Shown: positions 1 to 6,647 of the stretch, in pieces
How the letters are laid out: each line of letters starts with the position of its first letter
Numbering within the stretch: position 1 is the stretch's first letter
Source of the DNA: Acidimicrobiia bacterium
Lineage (GTDB): Bacteria; Actinomycetota; Acidimicrobiia; UBA5794; JAOTWH01
Assembly: GCA_029863035.1 (NCBI GenBank)
Contig: JAOTWH010000125.1
Location: 1 to 6,647, forward strand
Direction of reading: 5' to 3'
DNA length: 6,647 nucleotides
Program-made: the position numbers and the translations under genes
Notes under the pieces: model-generated
The model's input: only the letters and a program-made list of their open reading frames with translations
The model's database searches: none
Told to the model about the DNA's origin: nothing

Positions 1-2
1 AG

Positions 3-2483
3 TTGGAACCGGCGGCCGAACTCGAACCATTGCCCGAACCGGAACCAGAGCTAGTGCCTGAGCCGGCGGTCGAGCTCGAACCACTGCCCGAGCTAGAGCT
101 CGAACCCGAGCCCGAACCGGAACCAGAGCTAGTGCCTGAGCCGGCGGTCGAGCTCGAACCACTGCCCGAGCTAGAGCTGGAACCGGAGTCGGAACCCGAG
201 CCGGAACCAGAACCAGAACCGGAACCCGAACCAGAACCCGAACCCGTCACGACCGGAAAGCGTCTGTTCGGCGGAGCTGTCGGTGAGGCGTTGACGGAGG
301 AAACCGTGCTGGCGGAGCTGGCCGAGCCAGAGTCCGAGGTAACTCCCGAAATCGCCGAAGTAACCGAAGCCGCCGACGAATCGACCGAATCGATCGATGT
401 TGTCGAGGAAGCTGAGCCGAAGCGAGGTTGGTGGCGCAAACGACGTGACGAAGGGCCCGCCATCCAAGAGGTTTCCGAAGGCGAGGAATTGGGTGAGCTC
501 GAACTGGAGGCGCCGGTCGACGACGATGCGACCCTGGCTGATGTCGACCTGGCCATTGAAGACGACGCAGAGCCCAAGGCTGGCTGGTGGCGCCGCAAGA
601 GGCCCATCACAGATGACGGTGAGCCGTCGGTTCTCGGGGAACTCCTCGCCGAGGCCGAGGAACCGGAATTGGCCAGCGCGGAGGAGGCGTCCGTTGGCGT
701 GGAGGATGGCGGAGAGTGGTTCGAGAGTCCGACTGAGGAGGAGCGCCCCGGCTTCTTCGCTCGAGCGTTCGGCAGATCGCGTGACGAGCAGGAAATCACA
801 GAAGTCGGAGCGTTGACGGATGACGACGCCGATGCGGCATTGGAGTCGGCCCCGGTTGAGGGAGCGAAAGAAGCGGCACTTGATGAATCGAGCCAGTCCG
901 AGATCGACGACCGGCCGGGTTTCTGGTCGAGGATGTTCGGAGGCGGCACCCACCCAGCCGATGAGGAGCTAGACGACGTCGCCGGTGCGTATCTCGACGT
1001 GGATCCGGTCGATGTCGCCGAAGTAGCTGAAGCCGCCGAAACAGCGGACGCCGCCGAAACAGCGGACGCCGCCGAAACAGCGGACGCCGCCGAAACAGCG
1101 GACGCCGCTCAGCCTGAAGGCCTGGATGAGTGGATGGATTTCGCCCCGGACTCCGAGCCAGCCCTTGAACAGGTTGAGGCCACGAGCTGGCGCGCCAAGA
1201 GAAAAGCTCGCAAGCGGGCTGCCCGAGAGAGTGCGGAAGGCGACATGGCCCCCGACTTTGAAGAAGCCGAGGCAGAGGTCGTAGGCGCGGCAGCGGCCAC
1301 CGAGGCCGCCCTAGAGGACATCGAGGCCGAGGCCGACGAATCGCTGGGATGGCGGGCCCGACGTCGAAAGCGCAAAGAAGACAAGCTCGCCGTCCAGGAG
1401 ATCGACGATCTTGCGCCGGAACCAGACGGGGAGCCTCTCGAGGACGACACTCTCGCAGCCGATGACGCGGCCATCGAGCTAACCGCCGAGGAGTACATCA
1501 CTGCCGCCACTCATGAACACGAGGGTCTCGCCGCGGCCATGGCCGAGTCAGCCACACAGACGAGCGAGCAGCAAGCCGTTGCCGGGTCGATGCCGGGTCT
1601 CGATACCGGAGTCGTCGGGTTCGAAGACGTAGTTGAGGCCGACGAGGATGCCGTCGACGTTGAGGCCGAATACCGCCAGAAGCAACGCAACCTGGCCATC
1701 AGGGCCTTCACCGGCATTCTGCTCGCAGGCCTATTCGCTGGATCGCTGTGGTGGGGTCCCTACGCGGTGGGTGCACTCATAGTCATCGTCATGCTCATTG
1801 CCCTCAGCGAGTTCTACGGCGTTCTGCTCCGTAGTGGCCGCCAGCCGCTGGCTCTATTTGGGATCCTTGGGGGCATCATCACTCTGTTGGGAACGGCGGC
1901 TTGGGGTCCCATCGCCATCCCCGGCGCCCTCATCGTCACAGCAGTTGTGATGTTGTTCTTCTATGCAGTCGAGCCGGAACGCCGCGACCCGCTGCCCAAC
2001 AGCGCGTTAACTCTTATGGGCATGGCGTGGGTAACGGGCATGTCTGCTCTGGTCATGCCAATGCTCGACATGGACACGTTCCGGCGGCTGCTCCTCGCCT
2101 TCGTCGTATTAACGGTCTTCATGGACACGGCTTCGTTCTTCGCCGGCCGTAGCTGGGGTAAACGCAAGCTTGCCCCGCAGCTGTCGCCGAACAAAACCGT
2201 CGAGGGCCTCATTGGTGGCGTCATCGTTGTCATGCTCACCGGCGCCATCGTTGGCTCCTTCGAACCATTCGATCTCACCGACGGCCTCATCTTGGGCGCG
2301 GTGATCGCCATCGTCGCACCCCTGGGCGACCTTGCGGTGTCTGTGTTCAAGCGGACCATGGCGGTCAAGGACACAGGCGTCATCTTGCCCGGCCACGGTG
2401 GCGTTCTGGATCGAATCGATGCCTTCCTGTTCGCCATTCCGGCGGTTTGGGTGGCGTACTCATGGATGGGATACCTGGGCTGA
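3..2483 (+). CDS. cdsA: Phosphatidate cytidylyltransferase (CDP-diglyceride synthase) with a giant acidic N-terminal extension; 5' end outside window
   Basis: This integral membrane enzyme makes CDP-diacylglycerol from phosphatidic acid and CTP, the branch point of bacterial phospholipid synthesis. The catalytic part is about residues 557-826 (numbered from position 3), with roughly eight hydrophobic segments. It carries DTASFFAGR (708-716), SPNKTVEG (728-735) and the full CdsA signature at 780-806: SVFKR, then KD at 789-790, HGG at 798-800 and DRID at 803-806. A usual CdsA is about 270-310 residues, so this part is complete. Ahead of it lie at least 556 residues rich in Glu, Asp, Ala and Pro with no predicted membrane segment. 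They hold Glu-Pro repeats (1-81), an AAETAD array (344-367) and seven basic/aromatic motifs near 86-91, 142-148, 194-200, 249-258, 305-313, 396-405 and 450-458. The frame is open to the window edge, so the TTG at 3 is probably not the true start. The enzyme call is near certain. The role of the extension is unknown; membrane or protein tethering is my inference. Confidence 0.93.
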   Translation: MEPAAELEPLPEPEPELVPEPAVELEPLPELELEPEPEPEPELVPEPAVELEPLPELELEPESEPEPEPEPEPEPEPEPEPVTTGKRLFGGAVGEALTEETVLAELAEPESEVTPEIAEVTEAADESTESIDVVEEAEPKRGWWRKRRDEGPAIQEVSEGEELGELELEAPVDDDATLADVDLAIEDDAEPKAGWWRRKRPITDDGEPSVLGELLAEAEEPELASAEEASVGVEDGGEWFESPTEEERPGFFARAFGRSRDEQEITEVGALTDDDADAALESAPVEGAKEAALDESSQSEIDDRPGFWSRMFGGGTHPADEELDDVAGAYLDVDPVDVAEVAEAAETADAAETADAAETADAAETADAAQPEGLDEWMDFAPDSEPALEQVEATSWRAKRKARKRAARESAEGDMAPDFEEAEAEVVGAAAATEAALEDIEAEADESLGWRARRRKRKEDKLAVQEIDDLAPEPDGEPLEDDTLAADDAAIELTAEEYITAATHEHEGLAAAMAESATQTSEQQAVAGSMPGLDTGVVGFEDVVEADEDAVDVEAEYRQKQRNLAIRAFTGILLAGLFAGSLWWGPYAVGALIVIVMLIALSEFYGVLLRSGRQPLALFGILGGIITLLGTAAWGPIAIPGALIVTAVVMLFFYAVEPERRDPLPNSALTLMGMAWVTGMSALVMPMLDMDTFRRLLLAFVVLTVFMDTASFFAGRSWGKRKLAPQLSPNKTVEGLIGGVIVVMLTGAIVGSFEPFDLTDGLILGAVIAIVAPLGDLAVSVFKRTMAVKDTGVILPGHGGVLDRIDAFLFAIPAVWVAYSWMGYLG
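32..178 (+). repeat. Exact 69-bp direct repeat, period 78 bp, inside the cdsA extension
   Basis: Bases 32-100 and 110-178 are identical over 69 positions, separated by 9 bases, giving a 26-residue protein period. Both copies encode a Glu/Pro/Leu/Val stretch containing [21 protein letters not shown] diverged partial copy lies just upstream (about 5-40). The period is a multiple of three, so copy-number change keeps the frame. Identity at the DNA level, including synonymous positions, suggests recent duplication or gene conversion. Confidence 0.93.
192..245 (+). repeat. Glu-Pro dipeptide run, (EP)9
   Basis: Nine consecutive Glu-Pro codon pairs (residues 64-81) follow the 69-bp repeats and end just before VTTGKRLF. 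Codons vary (gaa/gag with ccc/ccg/cca), so the run is preserved at the protein level rather than being a perfect DNA microsatellite. EP runs tend to form stiff, extended rods, so this may be a spacer. That role is inference. Confidence 0.9.
256..1382 (+). repeat. Degenerate ~55-residue protein repeat: seven basic/aromatic motifs in an acidic chain
   Basis: Within the cdsA extension, short positively charged aromatic motifs recur in otherwise strongly acidic sequence: GKRLFGG (85-91), GWWRKRR (142-148), GWWRRKR (194-200), [13 protein letters not shown] (248-260), [11 protein letters not shown] (304-314), [11 protein letters not shown] (395-405) and [10 protein letters not shown] (449-458). Central aromatics fall near residues 89, 143, 195, 251, 308, 396 and 450, giving steps of 54, 52, 56, 57, 88 and 54. 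The 88-residue step contains the 24-residue AAETAD array; without it the step is 64. Three flavours are visible: GWWR(K/R), RPGF(F/W), and WRA(K/R)R. Such motifs resemble membrane-interface or acidic-partner binding patches; this function is inferred. Confidence 0.75.
1032..1103 (+). repeat. Perfect 18-bp x 4 tandem repeat (AAETAD) in cdsA
   Basis: The unit gccgccgaaacagcggac occurs four times without a mismatch at 1032, 1050, 1068 and 1086. It encodes four copies of Ala-Ala-Glu-Thr-Ala-Asp (residues 344-367). Degenerate relatives flank it (EVAEA before, AAQPEG after). The unit is a multiple of three, so slippage changes protein length by six residues without a frameshift. Perfect identity points to very recent expansion and likely copy-number differences between strains. 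Confidence 0.95.
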
Positions 2484-3622
2484 AGCCTCTAGTTGTCCTG
2501 GGTGCAACCGGCTCGATTGGCTCTCAGACCCTTGAGGTCGCCGAGCGGTTGAACCTGGCCGTAGCCGCGCTCGGCGCCAGGCATGCCTCACCCCAACTCG
2601 AGGCGCTGGCGCAACGATGGCCGGACGCCAAAGTGGCGGTGGCGGGGGCATCGTCCGACGAGCGAACCGACGTGAAGAACCGCCTGGGGGACAGAGCGAT
2701 GTTCGGACCGGAAGCGCTTGTGGAGTTGGCCTCCCTCCCGGCAACAACGGTGATGAACGCAGTGGTCGGCGTTGCCGGCTTGCCCGCATCGGTTGCGGCA
2801 CTGCAGGCCAACAACACCCTCGCGCTAGCCAACAAGGAGAGCTTGGTCGCCGGAGGAGATGTGGTGCTGGCCGCGCTGCGCTCAGGCGACGGCGAGCTGA
2901 TCGCGGTCGACTCGGAACACTCGGCGTTGGCTCAATGCATGGTCGGAGAGGATCCCACCTCGGTGCGGCGAGTAGTGCTGACGGCATCAGGGGGACCGTT
3001 TCGCGGAATGAGCCGACAGGACATGGACTCCGCCACACCGAGCGAGGCCATGAGACACCCAACTTGGGAAATGGGACCGCGCATCACGGTCGATTCAGCC
3101 ACCCTCATCAACAAGGCGTTCGAGGTGATAGAGGCTCATCATCTGTTCGACATCCCCTACGACGCCATCGACGTGGTGGTCCACCCCCAGAGCATCGTTC
3201 ACGGATTGGTTGAGTTCGTAGATGGGTCTCTTATGGCTCACCTTGGCCAGCCCGACATGCGAGTCCCCATCCAGTACGCGGTCACCGGCGGACAGCGACA
3301 CCCGGGAACGGGAATGCAGTTCGACCTCACGGCGGCTGATCTCACTTTCGAGGCTCCCGATCTCGAGGCCTTCCCGGCCTTGGAGCTGGGGTACGAAGCT
3401 GGTCGGGCTGGGGGCTCGGCGCCAACGGTGCTCAATGCCGCTGATGAGGTCGCCGTTGCGGCGTTCCTCGACGGCCGTATCGGATTCGGATCGATTCCCC
3501 TGGTCATCTCTGGAGCTCTCGAGCAAATCGCCCACAGCGTTCCCAAAACCATCGAGGACGTATTGGCGATAGATGAGGCGGCTCGGGCGGTTGCCAGCGA
3601 TGTCATAGGTACGTCCTGCTAG
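2462..3622 (+). CDS. dxr: 1-deoxy-D-xylulose 5-phosphate reductoisomerase
   Basis: This cytosolic enzyme converts DXP to 2-C-methyl-D-erythritol 4-phosphate with NADPH and a divalent metal, the committed step of the MEP isoprenoid pathway. At 386 residues it is of normal length. The NADPH-binding loop GATGSIG is at 14-20, followed by [11 protein letters not shown]. The metal ligands are visible as D150 and E152 in VDSEH and E221 in NKAFE. Substrate-loop sequences include [33 protein letters not shown] and [12 protein letters not shown], so all hallmark residues are intact. I chose the ATG at 2462, which leaves about 12 residues before GATGSIG and has GGTGG seven bases upstream; a TTG at 2447 in the same frame is less likely. 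The gene overlaps the end of cdsA by 22 nt, suggesting translational coupling. Confidence 0.97.
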   Translation: MDGIPGLKPLVVLGATGSIGSQTLEVAERLNLAVAALGARHASPQLEALAQRWPDAKVAVAGASSDERTDVKNRLGDRAMFGPEALVELASLPATTVMNAVVGVAGLPASVAALQANNTLALANKESLVAGGDVVLAALRSGDGELIAVDSEHSALAQCMVGEDPTSVRRVVLTASGGPFRGMSRQDMDSATPSEAMRHPTWEMGPRITVDSATLINKAFEVIEAHHLFDIPYDAIDVVVHPQSIVHGLVEFVDGSLMAHLGQPDMRVPIQYAVTGGQRHPGTGMQFDLTAADLTFEAPDLEAFPALELGYEAGRAGGSAPTVLNAADEVAVAAFLDGRIGFGSIPLVISGALEQIAHSVPKTIEDVLAIDEAARAVASDVIGTSC

Positions 3623-3636
3623 CTGGAGGGCGGCCC

Positions 3637-3642
3637 TAACTT
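3637..3642 (+). promoter_or_regulatory. Candidate -10 element for a leaderless rseP transcript
   Basis: TAACTT matches TANNNT and lies exactly 6 nt before the rseP ATG at 3649, so transcription would begin at or next to the A of ATG. The only Shine-Dalgarno-like sequence, GGAGGG at 3625-3630, is 18 nt from the ATG, too far to serve well. I see no TTGACA-like -35. The same layout and nearly the same bases recur before proS, which strengthens the call. Confidence 0.5.
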
Positions 3643-3648
3643 GTCGCC

Positions 3649-4770
3649 ATGACCGGCGCGCTCATTGTGATCATCGGGATCATCGCCATGGTGATGATCC
3701 ACGAAGCTGGCCACTTCGTGGCGGCTAAGGCGTTCGGCATGAAGGCCACGGAGTTCTTCTTCGGGTTCGGTCCCAAGTTGTGGTCCACCCAAAGAGGGGA
3801 AACCGAGTACGGCATCAAGGCGATTCCCCTTGGTGGCTACGTCCGGATCATCGGCATGAACCCGTTCGAGGAGGTCACGGCCGAAGAGGAGGAGCGAACC
3901 TACCGCCGGGCGAAATTCTGGCAGAAGGCCGTCGTCGTGCTTGCCGGAGTGGGTAGCAACTTCGCGGTCGCTTTCGTCATCCTCTATTTCGTGGCTGCAG
4001 TCATTGGGGAACCCGATACCGATGCCCCGCTCCCAATTGTTGCTGGCGTCGTTGTCGAGACGGCGCAGGGACAGCAGACCGCTGCATCAGCAGCCGGGCT
4101 GCGGGAGGGAGACCTGTTCGTTGAGGTCAACGGCACCAACATCGATGATTGGGACCAGTTGGTCGACATCTTGCATGCCGCGCCCAACGAAGAAGTCGAC
4201 CTGGTCATCGAGCGGGACGGCAAGACGCTGGAGTTGGTCACCACACTCACGTCGCGTTTCAACGCGGATAGCGGCCAGAACGAGGGCTTCCTTGGGGTCT
4301 CCCCGCAGTATGTGGTGTTGCGCGACAATCCGGCGGCCGCTTTGGTCACCGCCGGCGATCAGATGGGGGTGTTGGTAGCCGAGAGCACCAAGGGGATGTG
4401 GACGTTGGTCTCTGGGATCGGTGGGCTGGTCTCGGGGGTCATCAGCGGGGAGGACGTTGGGGAGAACCAGGCCCGCCCTCTGAGCCCTATAGGTATCGCC
4501 CGCCTCGGGGCCGAATCGGAAGCGGTCGGGCTCGACCTGACTCTCACCATAGTTGCGTGGTTCAACGTGTTCGTTGGCTTGCTGAACGTGCTCCCGATCT
4601 ATCCGCTCGACGGGGGCCACTTCTCCGTTGCGCTCTACGAGAAGGTGGTTGGGCGCCGCGCCGATGTGCGCAAATTGGCACCGATCGCGGCGGCGGTGGT
4701 CATATTCCTGGTCTTGTTGGGTGTGCTTGGGATCTACCTCGACATCGTCGATCCCCTCAACCTGAGCTGA
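3649..4770 (+). CDS. rseP: Site-2 intramembrane metalloprotease, RseP/Rip1 family
   Basis: This zinc protease cuts substrates within the membrane, in known relatives releasing anti-sigma factors and other regulators. The 373 residues include the zinc site HEAGH (18-22) in the first membrane segment, and a second segment around 92-118. One PDZ-like domain spans about 125-205 (core AAGLREGDLF, 148-157). The third segment carries the second zinc-ligand motif NVLPIYPLDGG (N313, D321), and the last segment spans about 342-366. A single PDZ fits Gram-positive and actinobacterial members rather than two-PDZ E. coli RseP. One oddity: the GPxxNF motif typical of the family reads GVGSNF (100-105), with Val for Pro. 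The ATG at 3649 gives a normal N-terminus just before HExxH. No substrate or anti-sigma gene lies in the window, so its target is unknown. Confidence 0.95.
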   Translation: MTGALIVIIGIIAMVMIHEAGHFVAAKAFGMKATEFFFGFGPKLWSTQRGETEYGIKAIPLGGYVRIIGMNPFEEVTAEEEERTYRRAKFWQKAVVVLAGVGSNFAVAFVILYFVAAVIGEPDTDAPLPIVAGVVVETAQGQQTAASAAGLREGDLFVEVNGTNIDDWDQLVDILHAAPNEEVDLVIERDGKTLELVTTLTSRFNADSGQNEGFLGVSPQYVVLRDNPAAALVTAGDQMGVLVAESTKGMWTLVSGIGGLVSGVISGEDVGENQARPLSPIGIARLGAESEAVGLDLTLTIVAWFNVFVGLLNVLPIYPLDGGHFSVALYEKVVGRRADVRKLAPIAAAVVIFLVLLGVLGIYLDIVDPLNLS

Positions 4771-4793
4771 TAGGGCGGTCATCCAGCCCTGAG

Positions 4794-4799
4794 TAAGCT
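4794..4799 (+). promoter_or_regulatory. Candidate -10 element for a leaderless proS transcript
   Basis: TAAGCT fits TANNNT and is 6 nt before the proS ATG at 4806. The 35-nt gap after rseP has no purine-rich Shine-Dalgarno sequence near the ATG. Aligned with the rseP start, 9 of the 12 bases before ATG are the same, including the shared TCGCC just upstream of ATG. No convincing -35 is seen. Leaderless starts of this form are common in actinobacteria (established knowledge); use here is inferred. Confidence 0.5.
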
Positions 4800-4805
4800 C
4801 TCGCC

Positions 4806-6518
4806 ATGCGCTGGTCCCAAGCGTTCATCCCCACACTGCGGGAAGATCCAGCTGACGCCGAGGCGCCCAGCCATCGTTTGTTGATGCGGGCGGGCTTCAT
4901 TCGCCAGCTGATGTCTGGCGTCTACTCCTTGCTGCCGCTCGCTGTTCGCTCTCGGGCCAAGATCGCCGCCATCATCCGAGAGGAGATGGATGCCATCGGC
5001 TGCCAAGAGTTCCTCCTACCGGCCATTCACCCCGCCGAGGTGTGGCAGAAGTCAGGACGGTGGGACACCATGGGCGACGAGATGTTCCGGCTCAAGGACC
5101 GTCGTCAAGCGGACCTAGTGCTTGGCATGACGCACGAGGAGGTCTTCTCCCTCATCGCGGGCGAGCTGGACTCTTACAAGGAGCTGCCGCAGGCCTGGTA
5201 CCAGATCCAGACGAAGTTCCGAGACGAGCCGCGTCCCAGATCCGGCGTGTTGCGAACTCGGGAGTTCACGATGAAGGATGCTTATACATTCGATATCGAC
5301 GACGCCGGCCTCGACGCAGCGTTCGAGTTGCAGCGCCAGGCTTACACCAAGATCTTCGATCGCCTCGGATTCGATGCCGTGCAGGTGGAGGCTTCATCGG
5401 GCGCCATGGGTGGGACTGAGTCCGTCGAGTTCATCGTGCCGGCGGCTAGCGGCGAGGACATCATCGCCCGCTGTCCGAACGGCGACTACTCAGCCAACCT
5501 GGAGAAGGCCACCTCTGGCCTAGAGCCGTTAGCGGACGAGCCAGGCCCCGAGGCGCCCCAGCGCTTCGAGACTCCAGGCGTTAGGACGATCGACGCCCTG
5601 GTCGCTTTCGGGGACGGTCACCCGTCCGACCGCCAGATCAAAACGCTCGTCTATGTGCTCGACGGCGAGCCGGCCCTGGTCCTACTGCGAGGCGATCATC
5701 AGCTTCAGGAACAGAAACTGGCAGACGCCACCAAGTCCATAGAGGCGCGACCCGCGGCCGAGGATGAGGTGGTCGGGCTGTTGGGCGCTCACCCCGGCAG
5801 CCTTGGTGCGGTTGGGCTGAGTGACGTTCGCATCGTCGTCGACGAAGCGCTCCGCGGCCGTTCCGATATGACAACCGGAGCCAACGAGGACGACTTTCAT
5901 CTCAGTGGCGTATCGCTGGAGCGCGACATAGAGGTCGGCGAATGGCACGATCTGCGAGCCGTGGAAGAGGGTCAGCCTTGCCCCAACTGCGGGTCGCCCC
6001 TGGCACTGATGCGTGGCATCGAGGCCGGGCACATATTCAAGCTCGGCAGGAAGTTCGCGGAGAGCATCGGCGTTTCGGTGCTCGACGAGGAAGGCAAGAG
6101 CCAGGTCGTCACCATGGGCTCGTACGGCATCGGATTGGAACGGGCTATGGCAGCCGTTGTCGAGGTGAACCACGACGATAAGGGAATCATCTGGCCCGTT
6201 ACGGTGGCCCCTTATGAGGTTGTCATCACCGTGCTCTCCGTCGACCAGGAAGGCCCGCTGGCCGCTGGCGAGCACCTCTACCAAGAGCTGAGGTCAGCGG
6301 GTGTCGATGTCATTCTGGACGATCGGGCCGAGCGACCCGGCGTCAAATTCACCGATGCTGAGCTAATCGGGTTCCCGATACGCATCACGATCGGCCCCAA
6401 GGGACTGGACAAGTCAGTGGCGGAGGTTCAGGAGCGGCGAAGCGGCGAATCAGAAGAGATAGCCATCGACACTGTGGCGAAGGCTGTTAGCGAGCGGATC
6501 GTGGCCCAGCGGCGCTGA
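4806..6518 (+). CDS. proS: Prolyl-tRNA synthetase, bacterial type with editing insertion domain
   Basis: This cytosolic class II synthetase attaches proline to tRNA-Pro. At 570 residues it has the usual bacterial length. The start MRWSQAFIPTLREDP is the standard family N-terminus, which fixes the ATG. Catalytic residues visible are THEE (109-112), motif 2 FRDE (138-141) continuing to REFTMKDAY (152-160), and motif 3 GSYGIGLER (438-446). Between motifs 2 and 3, about residues 220-390, lies the INS domain that hydrolyses Ala-tRNA-Pro; the lysine at 279 (QIKTL) aligns with the editing lysine of the E. coli enzyme. CPNCG (392-396) precedes RGIEAGHIFKLG, as in many bacterial ProRS. The anticodon-binding domain follows from W463. 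Nothing is missing, so a functional, editing-competent enzyme is expected. Confidence 0.98.
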   Translation: MRWSQAFIPTLREDPADAEAPSHRLLMRAGFIRQLMSGVYSLLPLAVRSRAKIAAIIREEMDAIGCQEFLLPAIHPAEVWQKSGRWDTMGDEMFRLKDRRQADLVLGMTHEEVFSLIAGELDSYKELPQAWYQIQTKFRDEPRPRSGVLRTREFTMKDAYTFDIDDAGLDAAFELQRQAYTKIFDRLGFDAVQVEASSGAMGGTESVEFIVPAASGEDIIARCPNGDYSANLEKATSGLEPLADEPGPEAPQRFETPGVRTIDALVAFGDGHPSDRQIKTLVYVLDGEPALVLLRGDHQLQEQKLADATKSIEARPAAEDEVVGLLGAHPGSLGAVGLSDVRIVVDEALRGRSDMTTGANEDDFHLSGVSLERDIEVGEWHDLRAVEEGQPCPNCGSPLALMRGIEAGHIFKLGRKFAESIGVSVLDEEGKSQVVTMGSYGIGLERAMAAVVEVNHDDKGIIWPVTVAPYEVVITVLSVDQEGPLAAGEHLYQELRSAGVDVILDDRAERPGVKFTDAELIGFPIRITIGPKGLDKSVAEVQERRSGESEEIAIDTVAKAVSERIVAQRR

Positions 6519-6539
6519 CGGCGCCATTCCGGGCCGTGT

Positions 6540-6545
6540 TACCAT
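6540..6545 (+). promoter_or_regulatory. Weak candidate -10 upstream of the hairpin and final ATG
   Basis: TACCAT fits TANNNT and sits about 20 nt after proS. CTGACG at 6515-6520 could be a -35, but the 19-bp spacing is long and it overlaps the proS stop. If real, transcription would start near 6552 and the leader would include the hairpin at 6572-6590. The evidence is motif-only. Confidence 0.25.
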
Positions 6546-6571
6546 TACCCGGAACTAGCAGGACGCACAGT

Positions 6572-6597
6572 GGTGGGCCCGGCGCCCGCCCTTTTTT
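6572..6597 (+). terminator. Intrinsic terminator, or attenuator hairpin in the leader of the next gene
   Basis: GGTGGGC (6572-6578) pairs with GCCCGCC (6584-6590) over seven base pairs, one of them a G-T wobble, around a CCGGC loop. One C and then six T follow (6592-6597). That is a textbook Rho-independent terminator 53 nt after the proS stop. It ends directly at an ATG (6598), so it could instead act as an attenuator in the 5' leader of the next gene. Confidence 0.75.
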
Positions 6598-6647
6598 ATG
6601 AGCGCATTAACAGTGACATTGGATCGGCACCTTTGGAGTGTGGTAGA
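6598..6647 (+). CDS. Start of a possible downstream gene (rimP candidate), cut by the window end
   Basis: From the ATG at 6598 a frame stays open to the edge: MSALTVTLDRHLWSVV. A GTG at 6613 and a TTG at 6619 are alternative starts in the same frame. No Shine-Dalgarno is visible because the terminator T-run abuts the ATG, so a start at 6613 or 6619, or beyond the window, is possible. rimP (ribosome maturation factor) commonly follows proS or opens the nusA-infB operon, and DRHLWSVV is compatible with a RimP N-terminus. Sixteen residues cannot prove it, and chance is a real alternative. Confidence 0.35.
   Translation, partial: MSALTVTLDRHLWSVV

Noticed and set aside
171..953. 260-codon open frame on the - strand opposite the cdsA extension
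   Set aside because: It mirrors the Glu/Pro/Asp-rich coding strand, giving a Phe/Gly/Leu/Arg-rich product with repeats such as FGFWFGF; no recognisable domain, and the + frame continues into a clear CdsA.
1032..1103. Short-spaced repeats as a CRISPR array
   Set aside because: The units are contiguous with no unique spacers and lie in frame within a coding region.
3..1670. Separate gene (FtsY-like acidic domain) upstream of a normal cdsA
   Set aside because: FtsY also has an acidic N-terminus, but no GTPase domain is present and the frame runs without a stop into CdsA, so I keep one gene. Internal ATGs near 1245 and 1542 mean an internal start cannot be fully excluded.
2617..3213. 198-codon + strand frame inside dxr
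   Set aside because: Arg/Gly-rich out-of-frame translation of a fully conserved dxr.
3625..3630. GGAGGG as the Shine-Dalgarno of rseP
   Set aside because: Its 18-nt distance from the ATG is well beyond the usual 5-10, and no in-frame start lies at a better distance.
4087..4782. 231-codon - strand frame across rseP
   Set aside because: High GC makes long antisense frames common; the product has no family features and the + strand codes a complete RseP.

Overview
The window is a high-GC, gene-dense bacterial stretch with every gene on the + strand. It holds an isoprenoid/phospholipid/quality-control cluster in the order cdsA (5' end outside the window) - dxr - rseP - proS, followed by the first codons of what may be rimP. 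High GC, the gene order, single-PDZ RseP and a bacterial-type ProRS with an editing insertion fit an actinobacterium, possibly Acidimicrobiia or a relative. This placement rests on gene order and protein style only and is tentative.

Positions 1-2483 encode an extraordinary CDP-diglyceride synthase. The last ~270 residues are a normal polytopic CdsA with its full signature. Ahead of it lie at least 556 residues of acidic, low-complexity sequence: Glu-Pro repeats, a perfect 18-bp x 4 tandem array, and seven short basic/aromatic motifs spaced about 55 residues apart. Positions 2462-3622 encode DXP reductoisomerase (MEP pathway), overlapping the end of cdsA by 22 nt. Positions 3649-4770 encode a site-2 protease (RseP/Rip1 type), and 4806-6518 encode prolyl-tRNA synthetase. 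The last 129 bases hold a strong hairpin plus T-run and then an ATG that opens a reading frame running off the window.

The ATG codons of rseP and proS lack a well-placed Shine-Dalgarno. Both sit exactly 6 nt after a TANNNT hexamer in nearly the same 15-nt sequence (TAACTTGTCGCCATG and TAAGCTCTCGCCATG), the layout expected of leaderless transcripts. The cluster may therefore be a string of separately initiated units rather than one simple operon. cdsA and dxr look translationally coupled, while rseP and proS may each have their own leaderless promoter.

Functionally, cdsA makes the CDP-diacylglycerol used for phospholipids, dxr commits carbon to isoprenoids (and so to the polyprenyl lipid carrier), RseP cleaves membrane proteins, and ProRS charges tRNA-Pro. 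The grouping is conserved housekeeping. The unusual parts are the giant CdsA extension and the promoter/start architecture. I saw no mobile element, CRISPR array, tRNA or rRNA.
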